Below are positions 11,291 through 24,034 of a stretch of DNA of 64,000 nt, one piece after another. Under the pieces are notes generated by a model. That model did not search any database. It worked only from the letters and a program-made list of their open reading frames with translations, and had not been told where the DNA came from. Each line of letters starts with the position of its first letter. The first letter of the stretch is position 1. This DNA comes from Bathymodiolus brooksi (lineage: Eukaryota; Mollusca; Bivalvia; Mytilida; Modiolidae). The stretch lies in NCBI GenBank assembly GCA_963680875.1, contig OY804585.1, positions 26,430,186 to 26,494,185 on the forward strand, read 5' to 3'. Made by a program: the position numbers and the translations under genes.

Positions 11291-12934
11291 AAATATTAAT
11301 ACAATTATAAACACTGATTAAAGGTATGAATTGCACTGCTACTTCATTTGTCAAAGTAAATTTTCCAGACCAACATCTTTCCCAACAATACATTAGGAAC
11401 ACTTACCACTTGATGTTACTAAGAATAATGAATGTTTCCCCCCTCTTTCCTTGATATCATTTTAGTGAAATACGGACATGGTTTCTTACATGTTGAACCT
11501 GTGATCAAAACAATTATATATTCTTTTCTACAAGTATCGGTTTTCATCCACAATATGAATATAATTTTAAATAATTTGTTTTGTTTTCATTCAGGAATAA
11601 CTATTTTAAACAGAAATGAAACATTATTTCAAATATTGGATAAACCTAATTTATCGTTTTTAAGTATTTGTAACTTCAATCGTCCGGCCGCAATGACGTT
11701 TTTCTCGCCCTTTTAGGGCTGTAGCATGTGAGGTGCCAGGTTGTTATTCAGCAAGACAGGACAATTTCGATTTAAAACCTTAGTTTTTTGAGAAATTGTT
11801 TTTATTATGAAAGTTTTTTTTCAGCTTTGGAATTTATACATTTCTGTATCGGATATGATTTTAAAGCACATCACGCCCTGACATATTGTTTCTCTGTTAT
11901 TAACTGCCATTAAAAATATTACGGTATGCATGTGTCATGTGTCATTTTATGTCTCTGGAGTCTTGCTTAATAATATTGGAACCATTAACATTTGCTATGT
12001 ACTCGAATGATTGAAGAAAAGATTGAATAGATAATGAAATTGGCGACGAGATTTATTTTCTGTTTAAATGCAATACGTGTTTCAATCACATTAAAAAGGT
12101 TAAAAATTATATATCCAACCATTTATTACTTTTGAAAAAAAAATGTTCTAGTATTTTTAGTATGTTACATGTGTGCCATTGCTAAGAATATGTGAAATAT
12201 TTTTTTTTGCCTGTGAAAAAATCCATTCTATGTATATTTCAGATACACATGTTGCAACACCGTTTGTATATTTATGTAAATGCCCATTAAAACAGCTGTC
12301 TGTATTGCATGTAATGCCTGTTGTCATGTTGACCGTGTAAATATCGCAAATTTCCCCAAAATAAGAAGAAAAAATATCTTTTCCTTATTACATCAATATT
12401 CTGTTTGTATAGAAAATTTCTCTTGATTGATTTAGTAAACATAGAGAATAATAAGTATACTTATATAGATTTCTATATTTATGTATCGTCATATATCAAC
12501 CACGAACCGAAATATAAGGCTCTATTAAGCGAGTGGTCTTTATTATTGACCAATGGAAATGGGTTTTAAATTGCAACCCGAGACATACCGGATGTAAAAT
12601 ACTGCCACAAAAAGTTGTTAGCAGAACACGTTTACAGAATAGGCAACCTTGTTGTCAACTGTTTATCTTACAAAGACATCGATAATATTAATCATGAGGA
12701 AAATGTTACAACTTGTGTATTAATTCAGTGTAGCATATTGTTCCATGGTTAACTCACTTTATTTATGTAGGATTTATCGCTGTTACAACTGGCGCACGCA
12801 ATATATTGTTAGATATGCAAATATATATTATTAACTAACAACACCTTTGTTAGCTATCTTCTTTTAATTGACAGGTATTTTTGTTGTGACAACCGGTGCA
12901 ACATTTCAACGTAAGATTTTGTTACATATGCATT
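11291..12934. other. AT-rich non-coding stretch
   Basis: No exon or known repeat was recognised. The 94-codon plus ORF at 11432-11716 is rich in Phe, Ile and Leu, as expected of AT-rich DNA, and shows no domain. A distant exon of an unrecognised gene cannot be excluded. Confidence 0.4.
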
Positions 12935-13149
12935 GCAATAAAAATGTAGATATCAAAATTAGTGCGCACGACGTATCTCTTGAATAACCTTCATCAGGTA
13001 CGCTCAAGGTCAAAATATATGAAAGCTGCATAACTAAAAAAGACTTTGGGAGCAAGAAAACCAAAGGACCTAAGCAAGATATCCAAAGTAGGCTAAGGTC
13101 ATCTATGCATGACGGAAGACAACCTTAGAGTTGCTTATAATTACAGGAT
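12935..13149 (-). mobile_element. S2 element, interrupted by a MITE
   Basis: The minus-strand S2 copy runs from the gatatcaaaattagtgcgcacgac end through acgctcaaggtcaaaatat, aagcaagatatccaaa and ggctaaggtcatctatgc to ataattacagga. It stops where the TTAA-flanked MITE begins at 13150, so the MITE is the younger insertion. Confidence 0.65.
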
Positions 13150-13430
13150 TTAAGGTGGTACTATACACTACAGGGAGATAACTCTTTAAAATCAGTTGAA
13201 CGTTTTGATCATATCACGTTTGTATGCAGATTTCAAGCATCTCGGTGATCAAAACCACATAGAGAAAAGCTGCTATGTGGCTGGTGAATTTATAGCTCTG
13301 AGTCTGTTGGTTGGAATTTGTTAAAATTTTAATATTTATTACAGTGGATATAGTCAAACACACTGCCAAAAAAATAAGAAAATTAAACGAGCAGATCAAA
13401 TTTTACCTGAAGTGTATGGTACCACCTTAA
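13150..13430. mobile_element. TTAA-flanked MITE, 281 bp
   Basis: The left end ttaaggtggtactatacact is matched, inverted, by the right end, which reads agtgtatggtaccaccttaa; only one position differs over 20 bases. Both ends carry TTAA, the target used by piggyBac-type transposases, so mobilisation by such an enzyme is inferred. A gggagataactct motif follows the left end. No transposase is encoded. The 61-codon minus ORF inside is not a gene. Confidence 0.8.
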
Positions 13431-15244
13431 GTAAATGCACATTTCGATAGAAAATAGATCTAATAAATCATGCATGTGCCAAAGTACTGACTACTGGGGG
13501 TGATGATACCCTCAAGGACAAATAGTCCAACCTTAGTTTTAATAATAATTACATGATGTAGGAACTGTTAAAGGACTGTAATCTCACTTTATTTATCTCC
13601 TCTTTTGTTGCTATTTTGATTGGAGACTAGTCCAACATTTGCTGTGGCAACACACATTTTGAGTCCGAGGACGAACGCAGGGTCGGAACAAATATAATAT
13701 TAAGAGCACAAAAGCTAAAACCAGGATTTCCATTGTCGTCGTTATCTTTCTTGTTCTCTTATCCAATGATTTGAGGTGAGAGGTGATTGTTCAATTTGCT
13801 GGAATTGGTGGAATTGGTGACCACCGCTGTTTAATCTTTTTTTTCTTCTTAATACAAATTAATGAATATCTTTTGTCGTTCTTCTCTCTGCTTACGTCAT
13901 GAATATATATGTACTTGAAATACTTCTCATTTGACGTTAAACAACAATCAATCAATACAACCTACTTTCAATTTGTTATAATATTATGAATAATACACAG
14001 CAGAGAAAAAGATAATTAACATTGTTCAGTACAAGTATATACGTGAAATGGGGATAGTAGATTCTATATCAATCTTGTTTTTCTTCGCACTATCTTGAAA
14101 TACACAGATTCCGAATAGATATTGAGAATACAAAAACAACAGTGTACACAAATGATATTGAATACGGATTAGTACATCATTTGACAAAGAGGAGAGTTAT
14201 GGGCCATTACAACGAGCTTAACCCCACCACTTTGTGTTGAAACATTTTCCCATTTTGCACATACCCCTATATTTGGGTTGGCTACATTTCGAATTTTTAG
14301 TTAAAACGTTGCGAATTTTACTGTTGTCATTTAAATCAAGATCCCCGTAACCATAATTCCTGTTAGACATGATTTGTTGAATTAATGATACAGACCAATG
14401 AGGGACATTTTTATCCAGAGAAATACTTTAAACCTAAGTTCTTCCAAGTCTTATGTAATTGAATATTATAAATATAATACCGGGCAATTCTTCCAACCTT
14501 TTCGAAACATTTGCTTTCACTCTCCTTTGATTTTATGGAAATCTTCTAGCTTTTATTCTTCACTATTGTGTCTGTATTGTTGTATTTTCGTATCCCAGTC
14601 GTCCTTCTGTTTGGCAATCGTCACTTACATAGGTACTCTGAGTTCGCCTGGTACACATTATCTCAATACTTATTTTTATTACCAATGGAAAGGGCGGTAC
14701 ACGATGACATTTCGAAATGATTAATTTTCAATCATCGGGGATAAATACCAAAATTGACACAAAGGGCTTATTTAAATGTCAAAGTGTGAGAACGAATGTG
14801 TATAGATCCGTATAATAATTTGAATATTATTATATCATGAATGTTCAGCAAGAGATCAGTGGTTATATTTAAAAAGAGACACACGCTTGTTTTATGTACG
14901 GAACATGGTACATACTGCATAATTATTATCGTTACTACAATAAAAATATCCACCTCCTGCCTGTAAAGACTTGTAATTTCTGTTATAAGAACTATCTCTT
15001 CTTGAAGCGCTAATGCTCTCTGCCATTATTCTCATAAATTATAATAAAAAAAAATGAAAACAAAAATAAGTAGAATGAAATTTTAGAAGAATCAAACAGT
15101 CATCTTTGATCAACTTTCGGACATATTTGTGGAATGCCTGCAATGATTAATCATTGACGTTATTCCCCCTTTTATATTTTTTGAAACCATTCAACAAGGA
15201 CTGACGAATGATGACTTACTTGGTAAAGCAACTTACAGTAGCTC
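13431..15244. other. Non-coding stretch with S2 and SINE-tail fragments
   Basis: An inverted S2 5' part lies at about 13490-13570 (caaccttagttttaataata, attacatgatgtagg). A SINE tail lies at 13905-13960 (gacgttaaacaacaatcaatc). The 108-codon plus ORF at 14398-14724 has no recognisable domain and begins in AT-rich sequence, so I do not call it a gene. Confidence 0.45.
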
Positions 15245-16400
15245 CTAATGAGCTAAGAAGAGTTTGAAGATACCAAAGGGGTAATCAGAATCCTTAAATC
15301 TAAGAATGACAGACAACACAATGGTCAAAAGATACCAAAGGTGTGATCAGAATTCTTAAATCGAAGAATGACAGACAACACAATGGTCAAAAGATACCAA
15401 AGGGGTAATCAGAATCCTTAAATCTAAGAATGACAGACAACACAATGGTCAAAAGATACCAAAGGGGTAATTAGAATCCTTCAATCTAAGAATGACAGAC
15501 AACACAATGGCCACAAGATACCAAAGGTGTAATCAGAATCCTTAAATCAAAGAATGACAGACAACACAATGGTCACAGGATACCAAAGGGGTAATCAGAA
15601 TCCTTCAATCGAAGAATGACAGACAACACAATGGCCACAAGATACCAAAGGGGTAATCAGAATCCTTAAATCGAAGAATGACAGACAACACAATGGTCAC
15701 AAGATACCAAAGGTGTAATCAGAATCCTTAAATCGAAGAATGACAGACAACACAATGGCCACAAGATACCAAAGGAGTAATCAGAATCCTTAAATCAAAG
15801 AATGACAGACAACACAATGGTCACAAGATACCAAAGGGGTAATCAGAATCCTTAAATCGAAGAATGACAGACAACACAATGGCCACAAGATACCAAAGGG
15901 GTAATCAGAATCCTTAAATCGAAGGATGACAGACAACACAATGGCCACAAGATACCAAAGGGGTAATCAGAATCCTTAAATCGAGGAATGACAGACAATA
16001 CAATGGCCACAAGATACCAAAGGGATAATCAGAATTCTTAAATCGAAGAATGACAGACAACACAATGGTCACAAGATACCAAAGGGGTAATCAGAATCCT
16101 TAAATCGAAGAATGACAGACAGCACAATGGCCACAAGATACCAAAGAGGTAATCAGAATCCTTAAATCGAAGAATGACAGACAACACAATGGCCACAAGA
16201 TACCAAAGGGGTAATCAGAATCCTTAAATCGAAGAATGACAGACAACACAATGGTCAAAAGAAAAAGAACAAAAGGACAAGCAACGATCTACAAAACATA
16301 CACATAAAAACTAAAGATCGAGTAACACGAACCCCACTAAATCCAGGGTGAACTCAGGTGCTCCGGAAGGGTGAGCAGTTCCTGATCAACTAGTAGCACC
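15245..16400 (-). repeat. S3 element carrying a 62-bp tandem array
   Basis: About 16 units of 62 bp (core ggggtaatcagaatcctt, then cgaagaatgacagacaac) lie at 15265-16258. They are followed by the remainder of an S3 element in minus orientation: aaaaagaacaaaaggacaag, aaagatcgagtaacacgaac, aactcaggtgctccgg and gtagcacccgtcgtg. The reverse complement of the unit is the same segment that makes the array at 31.6-33.3 kb, with the same 62-bp length. Confidence 0.93.
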
Positions 16401-16599
16401 CGTCGTGTAATTTTTTATGCATCACCTTTTTACCCGCCATGAATATAGCTGAAATACTCCTTATTAATGATACAATTAAACTTGTTCATGTTCATTAGAG
16501 TTGTCTCTTCAATTATTTATGTTGGAATCATTTAAAAATAAAAATAAAAGGTTATAATGACTTTAAGCTTTGAACATAAACTTTCTTGATGAAATCGTT

Positions 16600-16715
16600 T
16601 GTCAGTGACTTGCGACAGGTCGGTGGTTTTCTCCAGGTACCCCGGTTTCCTCCACCAATAAAGCTGATCGCCACGATATAACTGATGAAATATTGTTGAA
16701 AGTAGCGTTAAACAC
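16600..16715 (+). mobile_element. S1 SINE, 5'-truncated
   Basis: It starts at gtcagtgacttgcgacaggt and continues through the standard S1 tail to the gtagcgttaaacac end. The tRNA-like head is missing. Confidence 0.7.
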
Positions 16716-16734
16716 GATAACCCCTAACCTTTCT

Positions 16735-16965
16735 TGATGAATAAGCGTTGGAGAATACCGAAGGGACAATAAAAAAAAGGAAAATCCAGAAACAGACAAT
16801 ATATGGTACACAAGACGAAGAAAAACAAAACAAAAACACAAAGCAATATGTGTTGGACACCACTTCACGTAAACAAACACAAATCTACATATAAGAGTAT
16901 CACATACATGCACAGAAATGAGAACAACAAACACATGGACACTAAAAAAACACCATCATCTGTGA
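16735..16965 (-). mobile_element. S4 element fragment, unexpanded
   Basis: It contains the minus-strand S4 blocks taccgaagggacaataaa, atccagaaacagacaatat, acacaagacgaag and aaacacaaagcaat. The segment that forms the 49-bp array is present once. The 110-codon ORF at 16602-16934 spans this and the S1 fragment and is not a gene. Confidence 0.55.
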
Positions 16966-17434
16966 ATGATCATAATTAGGGTATATTTTGTACTCCTGAC
17001 GTAAAATGATGGAATATAGGTTTGATAAAACGTATAATGTGATTATTTTCTTACAATTGTAAATTTGTACTACGATTTTCATCTTTTCCAATCATGTTTG
17101 TAGTTCCAAGGCTGTAGGTGGGGCTGGGGTTGAGATCTTTGACTATGTTATAATCTTTTTTATGTTCCTTTTTAAAAGCACTCTTCCATATTTCAAATTA
17201 CCTTTGATGCAGTATAGTGGTTGTATCGTGTTAATAATTTTCATTTTGCAAAAGGGGGTCTCGGTGGACAAGTTCTTTTGTCGTCTACCTCTGACAAGCC
17301 AAACACCATTGACATGGATTCGCTTTCTGCTGATATTCAGTTCAAGTGTTAAGGTATCCAAGACACCTGGCCACACGTTTCAACCGATTAGTTAGATACA
17401 CATGGTGATAAAGCTTTAAAATGTTGAAAGAAAA

Positions 17435-17720
17435 TGACAAATATAATTCCAAAATCCAATCGAAAAATCGTAAAGAAAGACAAATTCGATAACCCCAACG
17501 CACATATACACGACTGCTCAAATTCCTGCGCCTGGTTTCACCCGCGATCATTGGTGGGGTCTGTGTTGTTTTGTTTTTTGATTGTCTTCGTTCTGTGTCT
17601 TGTGTGCCGGTTTCTCTGGATTGTCCATTCTTGATTGCCCCTTCGGTTTTCTTTAACGTTTATTGGAACAGGCACTTCCCATAAAAATAACAAGTGGCGG
17701 GGTTATGCTAGTTATGTGGG
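17435..17720 (+). mobile_element. S5 dispersed element interrupted by an S4 fragment
   Basis: The S5 sequence (ccaaaatccaatcgaaaaat, aaagacaaattcgataac, ctcaaattcctgcgcctgg) breaks after tggttt at about 17537. It resumes near 17663 as ttggaacaggcacttcc, then agtggcggggtta. The uninterrupted order is seen at 24310-24460 (cctggtttggtacaggcac). The 17545-17662 insert is a plus-strand S4 piece (tgtcttcgttctgtgtcttg, tttctctggattgtcc, gattgccccttcggttttc). Confidence 0.65.
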
Positions 17721-18654
17721 TACAAGCCATAAATGACGATGAATATCAATATTCATTGAATCAACCACGGGCGTGGGAAACAGTTAAGATCTTATAACGA
17801 CGATTTGTAAAAGTGCAAACAAGCACACATATCCTGATGTTTAAACATTAAACCAGTACAGAAACATTTTGTATTCATTTATTAAACATTTAATCTAACC
17901 TTAAGGTTACAGACGAATTTGTCACATGGATTAAGCGCTTTATTGTTTAACCAATAAATCAAAAGGTGTTTAACATGTTAAAGATAGAATACAGTATTAT
18001 AAGTTAAGCATTAGTGTTTCATTGACACATATAAGTGATGATCTTTCCTACAGTGGCACAGATTCGATATGTTGTTTTTGCATAGCAATGATCATAGTGT
18101 CTATTTTTTTGTTTTATTGGTTGTTGGTTAATGTCAAGTTTCCAGTTATTCAGCTATGTTCATTTCGAGAGAAAGGCTTACACACAATACATTATTTAGG
18201 TAAGAAGGTGGCTCTGTTCTGATCTGTTGATTGCCACAGATAGTAGGGAAGATAATATATGTGGTCGATATGTTTTGCAACGGGACAACGACAACCACTA
18301 TCTGCAGGCTATTTTTAATGAGAAGATAACACCAACTTTATTCACGTACAATAAGCGTGGCGTTCTCCACTTTACATTAAAAGAAACTATACCCATTTAT
18401 ATAATTTGTATTTACAGAGATACTTGTGACTCTGTCATATATTATATTTATATACTTAATTATACATTATTCAGACAACTAAATGATGGAGTAAATATAA
18501 TGTTGTGTTTGTTGTAATAATTCAATATTAACATGATATATGATGTACATTAGATTTACTTTCTTGTCTTATTTGAAGTACGTTGTCCATCTTCTGAAGC
18601 TCTCGGAACGATTAACTCTGAAAAACGTCAAATTGTGCATGTTGTTTTTTAAGT
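17721..18654. other. AT-rich non-coding stretch
   Basis: No exon was recognised. The plus ORFs at 18022-18222 and 18227-18517 are hydrophobic or low-complexity AT-driven reading frames with no motif I can name. Confidence 0.4.
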
Positions 18655-18850
18655 ACATTTCTGGAGCACATGAGTTCACCCCCGGTTTTTAGCGGGATTC
18701 GCGTTACTCGATCTTTAGTTTTATGTGTAATGTTTTGTAGATCGTTGTTTGTCCTCTTTTTCCTTTTTCTTTTGGCCATTGTGTTGTCTCTGCTTCGATT
18801 TATGGATTATGATTACCCCTTTGGTATTTTCACACTCTTCTTGTGTGTGT
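18655..18850 (+). mobile_element. S3 element, unexpanded copy
   Basis: This single copy shows the order of S3 blocks: gagttcacccccggttttta, gggattcgcgttactcgatc, ttagttttatgtgtaatg, ttttggccattgtgttgtc, tcgatttatggattatg and attacccctttggtatttt. The last three blocks together form the 62-bp unit amplified at 15.3 and 31.6 kb. The 60-codon ORF here is not a gene. Confidence 0.75.
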
Positions 18851-19034
18851 GACACGTGGACAAACGTTCAGTAAAGTTCTATCAACCGTGTACTACTGAA
18901 TAACAGTTCATACATCAGATAGTAACAATTTTTTTGATTTTAACAGGATTTAGATGATTAGATAAATGTTGGTTTTTACTTCAGTGATCTTGACCGTTTC
19001 AACCTCATATATGTTTACAGAAGATATTGTGTTA

Positions 19035-21680
19035 TTAATAAAACAAAAGCTAGGAGCTATAGAAATGTGGACCAAACAAAAGCTAGGAGCTATAGAAATG
19101 TGGACCAAACAAAAGCAAGGAGCTATAGAAATGTGGACCAAACAAAAGCTAGGAGCTATTGAAATGTGGACCAAACAAAAGCTAGGAGCTATTGAAATGT
19201 GGACCAAACAAAAGCTAGGAGCTATAGAAATGTGGACCAAACAAAAGCTAGGAGCTATTGAAATGTGGACCAAACAAAAGCTAGGAGCTATAGAAATGTG
19301 GACCAAACAAAAGCTAGGAGCTATTGAAATGTGGACCAAACAAAAGCTAGGAGCTATAGAAATGTGGACCAAACAAAAGCTAGGAGCTATAGAAATGTAG
19401 ACCAAACAAAAGCTAGGAGCTATAGAAATATGGACCAAACAAAAGCTAGGAGCTATAGAAATGTGGACCAAACAAAAGCTAGGAGCTATAGAAATGTGGA
19501 CCAAACAAAAGCTAGGAGCTATAGAAATGTGGACCAAACAAAAGCTGGGAGCTATAGAAATATGGACCAAACAAAAGCTAGGAGCTATGGAAATGTGGAC
19601 CAAGCAAAAGGTAGGAGCTATAGAAATGTGAACTAAACAAAAGCTAGGAGCTATAGAAATGTGGACCAAACAAAAGCTAGGAGCTATGGAAATGTGGACC
19701 AAGCAAAAGGTAGGAGCTATAGAAATGTGAACTAAACAAAAGCTAGGAGCTATAGAAATGTGGACCAAACAAAAGCTAGGAGCTATGGAAATGTGGACCA
19801 AGCAAAAGGTAGGAGCTATAGAAATGTGGACCAAACAAAAGCTAGGAGCTATAGAAATGTGGACCAAACAAAAGGTAGGAGCTATGGAAATGTGGACCAA
19901 GCAAAAGGTAGGAGCTATAGAAATGTGAACTAAACAAAAGCTAGGAGCTATAGAAATGTGGACCAAACAAAAGCTAGGAGCTATGGAAATGTGGACCAAG
20001 CAAAAGGTAGGAGCTATAGAAATGTGAACTAAACAAAAGCTAGGAGCTATTGAAATGTGGACCAAACAAAAGCTAGGAGCTATAGAAATGTGGACCAAAC
20101 AAAAGCTAGGAGCTATTGAAATGTGGACCAAACAAAAGCTAGGAGCTATAGAAATGTGAACCAAACAAAAGCTAGGAGCTATAGAAATGTAGACCAAACA
20201 AAAGCTAGGAGCTATAGAAATATGGACCAAACAAAAGCTAGGAGCTATAGAAATGTGGACCAAACAAAAGCTAGGAGCTATAGAAATGTGGACCAAACAA
20301 AAGCTAGGAGCTATAGAAATGTGGACCAAACAAAAGCTGGGAGCTATAGAAATATGGACCAAACAAAAGCTAGGAGCTATAGAAATGTGGACCAAACAAA
20401 AGCTAGGAGCTATGGAAATGTGGACCAAGCAAAAGGTAGGAGCTATAGAAATGTGAACTAAACAAAAGCTAGGAGCTATGGAAATGTGGACCAAGCAAAA
20501 GCTAGGAGCTATAGAAATGTGGACCAAACAAAAGCTAGGAGCTATAGAAATGTGGACCAAACAAAAGCTAGGAGCTATAGAAATGTGGACCAAACAAAAG
20601 ATAGGAGCTATAGAAATATGAACCTAACAAAAGCTAGGAGCTATAGAAATGTGGACCAAACAAAAGCTAGGAGCTATAGAAATGTGGACCAAGCAAAAGC
20701 TAGGAGCTATAGAAATGTGAACTAAACAAAAGCTAGGAGCTATAGAAATGTGGACCAAACAAAAGCTAGGAGCTATAGAAATGTGGACCAAACAAAAGCT
20801 AGGAGCTATTGAAATGTGGACCAAACAAAAGCTAGGAGCTATAGAAATGTGGACCAAACAAAAGCTAGGAGCTATAGAAATGTGGACCAAACAAAAGCTA
20901 GGAGCTATAGAAATGTGGACCAAACAAAAGCAAGGAGCTATAGAAATATGGACCAAACAAAAGCTAGGAGCTATAGAAATGTGGACCAAACAAAAGCTAG
21001 GAAATATAGAAATGTGGACCAAACAAAAGCTGGGAGCTATAGAAATATGGACCAAACAAATGCTAGCAGCTATGGAAATGTGGACCAAGCAAAAGCTAGG
21101 AGCTATAGAAATATGGACCAAACAAAAGCTAGGAGCTATGGAAATGTGGACCAAGCAAAAGCTAGGAGCTATAGAAATGAGGACCAAACAAAAGCTAGGA
21201 GCTATAGAAATATGGACCAAACAAAAGCTAGGAGCTATAGAAATGTGAACCAAACAAAAGCTAGGAGCTATAGAAATATGGACCAAGCAAAAGCTAGGAG
21301 CTATAGAAATGTGGACCAAACAAAAGCTAGGAGCTTTAGAAATGTGGACCAAACAAAAGCTAGGAGCTATAGAAATGTGGACCAAACAAAAGCTAGGAGC
21401 TTTAGAAATGTGGACCAAACAAAAGCTAGGAGCTATAGAAATGTGGACCAAGCAAATGCTAGGAGCTATTGAAATGTGAACCAAACAAAAGCTACGAGCT
21501 ATAGAAATGTGGACCAAGCAAAAGCTAGGAGCTATAGAAATGTGAACCAAACAAAAGCTAGGAGCTATAGAAATGTGGACCAAACAAAAGCTAGGAGCTA
21601 TAGATATGTGGACCAAACAAAAGCTAGGAGCTATATAAATGTGGACCATACAAAAGCTAGGATCTATAGAAATGTGGACC
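19035..21680. repeat. 33-bp tandem array
   Basis: About 80 units of 33 bp (core aaaagctaggagctatag, then aaatgtggacc). Common variants are gctattg, gctatgg, caagcaaaaggtag and tgtgaact. A block with the caagcaaaaggtag variant recurs about 825 bp (25 units) apart near 19.6 and 20.4 kb, showing higher-order duplication. Because 33 is a multiple of three, several frames stay open for hundreds of codons. The 547- and 364-codon minus ORFs (repeating VHISIAPSFCL) are artefacts. No source element was found. Confidence 0.95.
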
Positions 21681-21685
21681 ACTAA

Positions 21686-21750
21686 TTGAGCGAGTGAGTG
21701 ATAGTTGTTTAGCGCCAATTCAGCAATTTTTCAGCTATATCATGGCGAGA
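21686..21750 (-). mobile_element. SINE-like tail fragment
   Basis: Positions 21690-21745 read gtgatagttgtttagcgcc, agcaatttttcagctatatc and atggcg, a diverged relative of the inverted S1-type tail. It abuts the end of the 33-bp array. Confidence 0.45.
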
Positions 21751-22670
21751 ACAAGTTAATTTTCAATGTGATGATGATGAGGTCCACTTTATACTAGACC
21801 AACACGCTTGGTTGTATTTTTATAGTGCAGTTCACTGAAACAACAGTCCGCGGATAGACATGTCGCCCCACTCGGACACATTATCCTGATTCTGAGCCAA
21901 CCAGTCTTTGCTCTTTCTCCTTAATGCTGCGTGCTTAGCGGAGAAGCAACAAATACCAATTTTATAGTTTTTGGTTTGATTCGACCGGGGCTAAAAATCC
22001 ACGATCTACCGCACTCGAGGCGAGCGCGCGGTTGTGGACCACTGATATATCATAACTAAGCCATCATCAATCGATATATTGAAGTGTAACATTTATATCC
22101 CAATCATATATGTTTGACAGCTGAAAAGGTCGACCTATTCCAGCGTAATGTCTGTATATAGAAAACAATCTGTACAAATAAACTACGTTGGGCTGTCAGA
22201 TAGGACAAGGATGTTCTTGTTCGTATATTAATTCAGAGAGCTTATCAAATTTATACACAAGTTTTGTCAATATTGAGAATTGTTTGTTGATTAGTACTTA
22301 AAAAATTATTACCAATTTTCAATTTTCTGTGTATTGAAAATCGTTTTGTCATTTTTCTTTCAGCCATTGTATTGTTTGCCGTTCAATTTGCGGCTTCTTA
22401 TTAACGCTTTGATAGCTTCAATCTTTATTATGCATAAACTTTATGCTAACAACATCTCGCGAGTTTTAAAAACCAGAATCTATCATGAAGATAAAATCAG
22501 CAATATGTCATGTTAAATCAGTGTTTAATTGAAAAGTTATTAGAATCTGTATAATAATAAATATTCTAATTAGTAGTTGTTTGCACACTCATCTCATCCA
22601 ATCTAACATACGATGTTTCAACTTTGTGTTGCATTATTGGACCATGGACTGTTGTTTAGAACTTGGGGGG
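21751..22670. other. Non-coding stretch
   Basis: No exon or repeat family was recognised. It ends in a run of 12 G at 22665-22676. Confidence 0.4.
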
Positions 22671-22676
22671 GGGGGG

Positions 22677-22820
22677 TCACGATATTTAACGCCACTGTCG
22701 CAAATCACTGACAAACTTCGCCTCAACGGGATTCGGACTCACAACGTTAGTGGTTATAGGTACTTTTTTGCATAGGTAGTTATAAATCCAACTACCATAC
22801 GATCACGACCACGACGGTTC
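22677..22820 (-). mobile_element. S1 SINE with internal deletion
   Basis: The plus strand reads the inverted tail (tatttaacgccactgtcgc), jumps directly to aatcactgacaaacttcgcc, and then has an intact head: cgggattcggactcacaacg, ataggtagttataaatcc and catacgatcacgaccacg. The middle of the tail is missing. Confidence 0.65.
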
Positions 22821-23729
22821 TATAACTTGGAGAACACATTTCATCTCTATATAAAATTAAGTTAGCTTTTCGAGCATTCGTGAGTAAAAGATTGAAAATC
22901 TGCCGTGGAAATAAAGCAAAATATATTTATTCAATTTCCCGATTTTGTCGAAATTTACATTCATATTTCAACCGACATTTTTTCTGCATAGCAACGTAGT
23001 TGTTTTCCAGTTGGAGAGATTCAAAATCTTTTAAAATATTCAACAAATAAAGACAGTTACGCTCCATTGATCAAGAACCCTACCCCTTTCATGTATAAAT
23101 CAAATCAAAGAAACCCATCGAATTTTCAATATTTGATTTTAAAAAGAAAATTTATGTGAAGTCTTTACTTTCGCTTGGTCGTGTTCAATAACCCAACGAT
23201 AAATTACAGGTGCTGTTGTATAGTAAGTAACAAGACAGGATATAAAAAGAATTTTCTTTAATTTTGCGATCGGAAAATTTTAATAAATTTTAACTAAAAA
23301 TTTTAAGTTCCCTCTTTGTGGTCAAAATTAATTTGAAATATCTCACACATCCCTTGTGTTTAGTAATCTAAACTGAATATCTAATATGTTTATTTCTCAT
23401 TTTTATAAACAAATTATCTTGGTTGGATGTACGTGAAGTAAACTTATTATGTGATATATATGTGGTCGTGTGGTTAAGATAATAGACTTCTGACCACAAG
23501 CCTAACAAGTCTGACATGGGTTTTCGCTGTGATTTCCACCTCAAGTTTCTAGACACTTATCTAATGCCGCCGGTTTCATTCCGAATATTTGCGCAATTCC
23601 CGATGAGTTACGATAATAACAGGTTATCCGCCGAATAACTTCTATACTCTAAAAATGTCTAGTTATTTCGGTACGTCACAAAAACATATTGTAACCATTA
23701 AAAAAATTAATAATACGAAAAACGAAGAA
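22821..23729. other. Non-coding stretch with a possible tRNA-like SINE head
   Basis: At 23463-23535 the plus strand reads gtcgtgtggttaagataata, then cttctgaccacaagcc and gggttttcg, which resembles a decayed tRNA-derived head. It cannot fold as an intact tRNA, so it is not called a tRNA gene. No exon was recognised. Confidence 0.35.
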
Positions 23730-23865
23730 TTATCACACTGTCGGAACATTTCCGAAATCCAATAGAAAAACAAAATACCATACCGTCGGATCATTTCCGA
23801 AATCCAATAGAAAAAATACAACAATGTCGGAACATTTCCGAAATCCAATAGAAAAATCACAGAGA
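23730..23865. repeat. Three tandem copies within an S5-like element
   Basis: The phrase cggaacatttccgaaatcca, followed by atagaaaaa, occurs three times near 23742, 23788 and 23829, with different short spacers. The phrase resembles the S5 segment ccaaaatccaatcgaaaaat at 17450. This is another internal segment expansion on a small scale. The minus ORF at 23663-23890 is a by-product. Confidence 0.6.
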
Positions 23866-24034
23866 GAGGCAAAATCGATACCCCTAACACTCAAATACAT
23901 ATATAAACTAATAACAATAATTTTATCTTATTATAGTCATTTCTGATTGTATAGATTTCGACGACTTCCAGAAAACACGAATGTAAAGTTACTAAACTTT
24001 AACTGTAACTAGACTCGACTGTATTAACAACACT

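Noticed and set aside
18950..21718. Minus ORFs of 547 and 364 codons with VHISIAPSFCL repeats
   Set aside because: The unit is 33 bp, so frame is preserved by arithmetic. There is no start context, signal, domain or non-repeat coding flank. Other frames are open as well.
23463..23535. Possible tRNA gene
   Set aside because: Only a tRNA-like A-box region and a weak B-box resemblance are present. Stem complementarity fails, so it fits a SINE head better.
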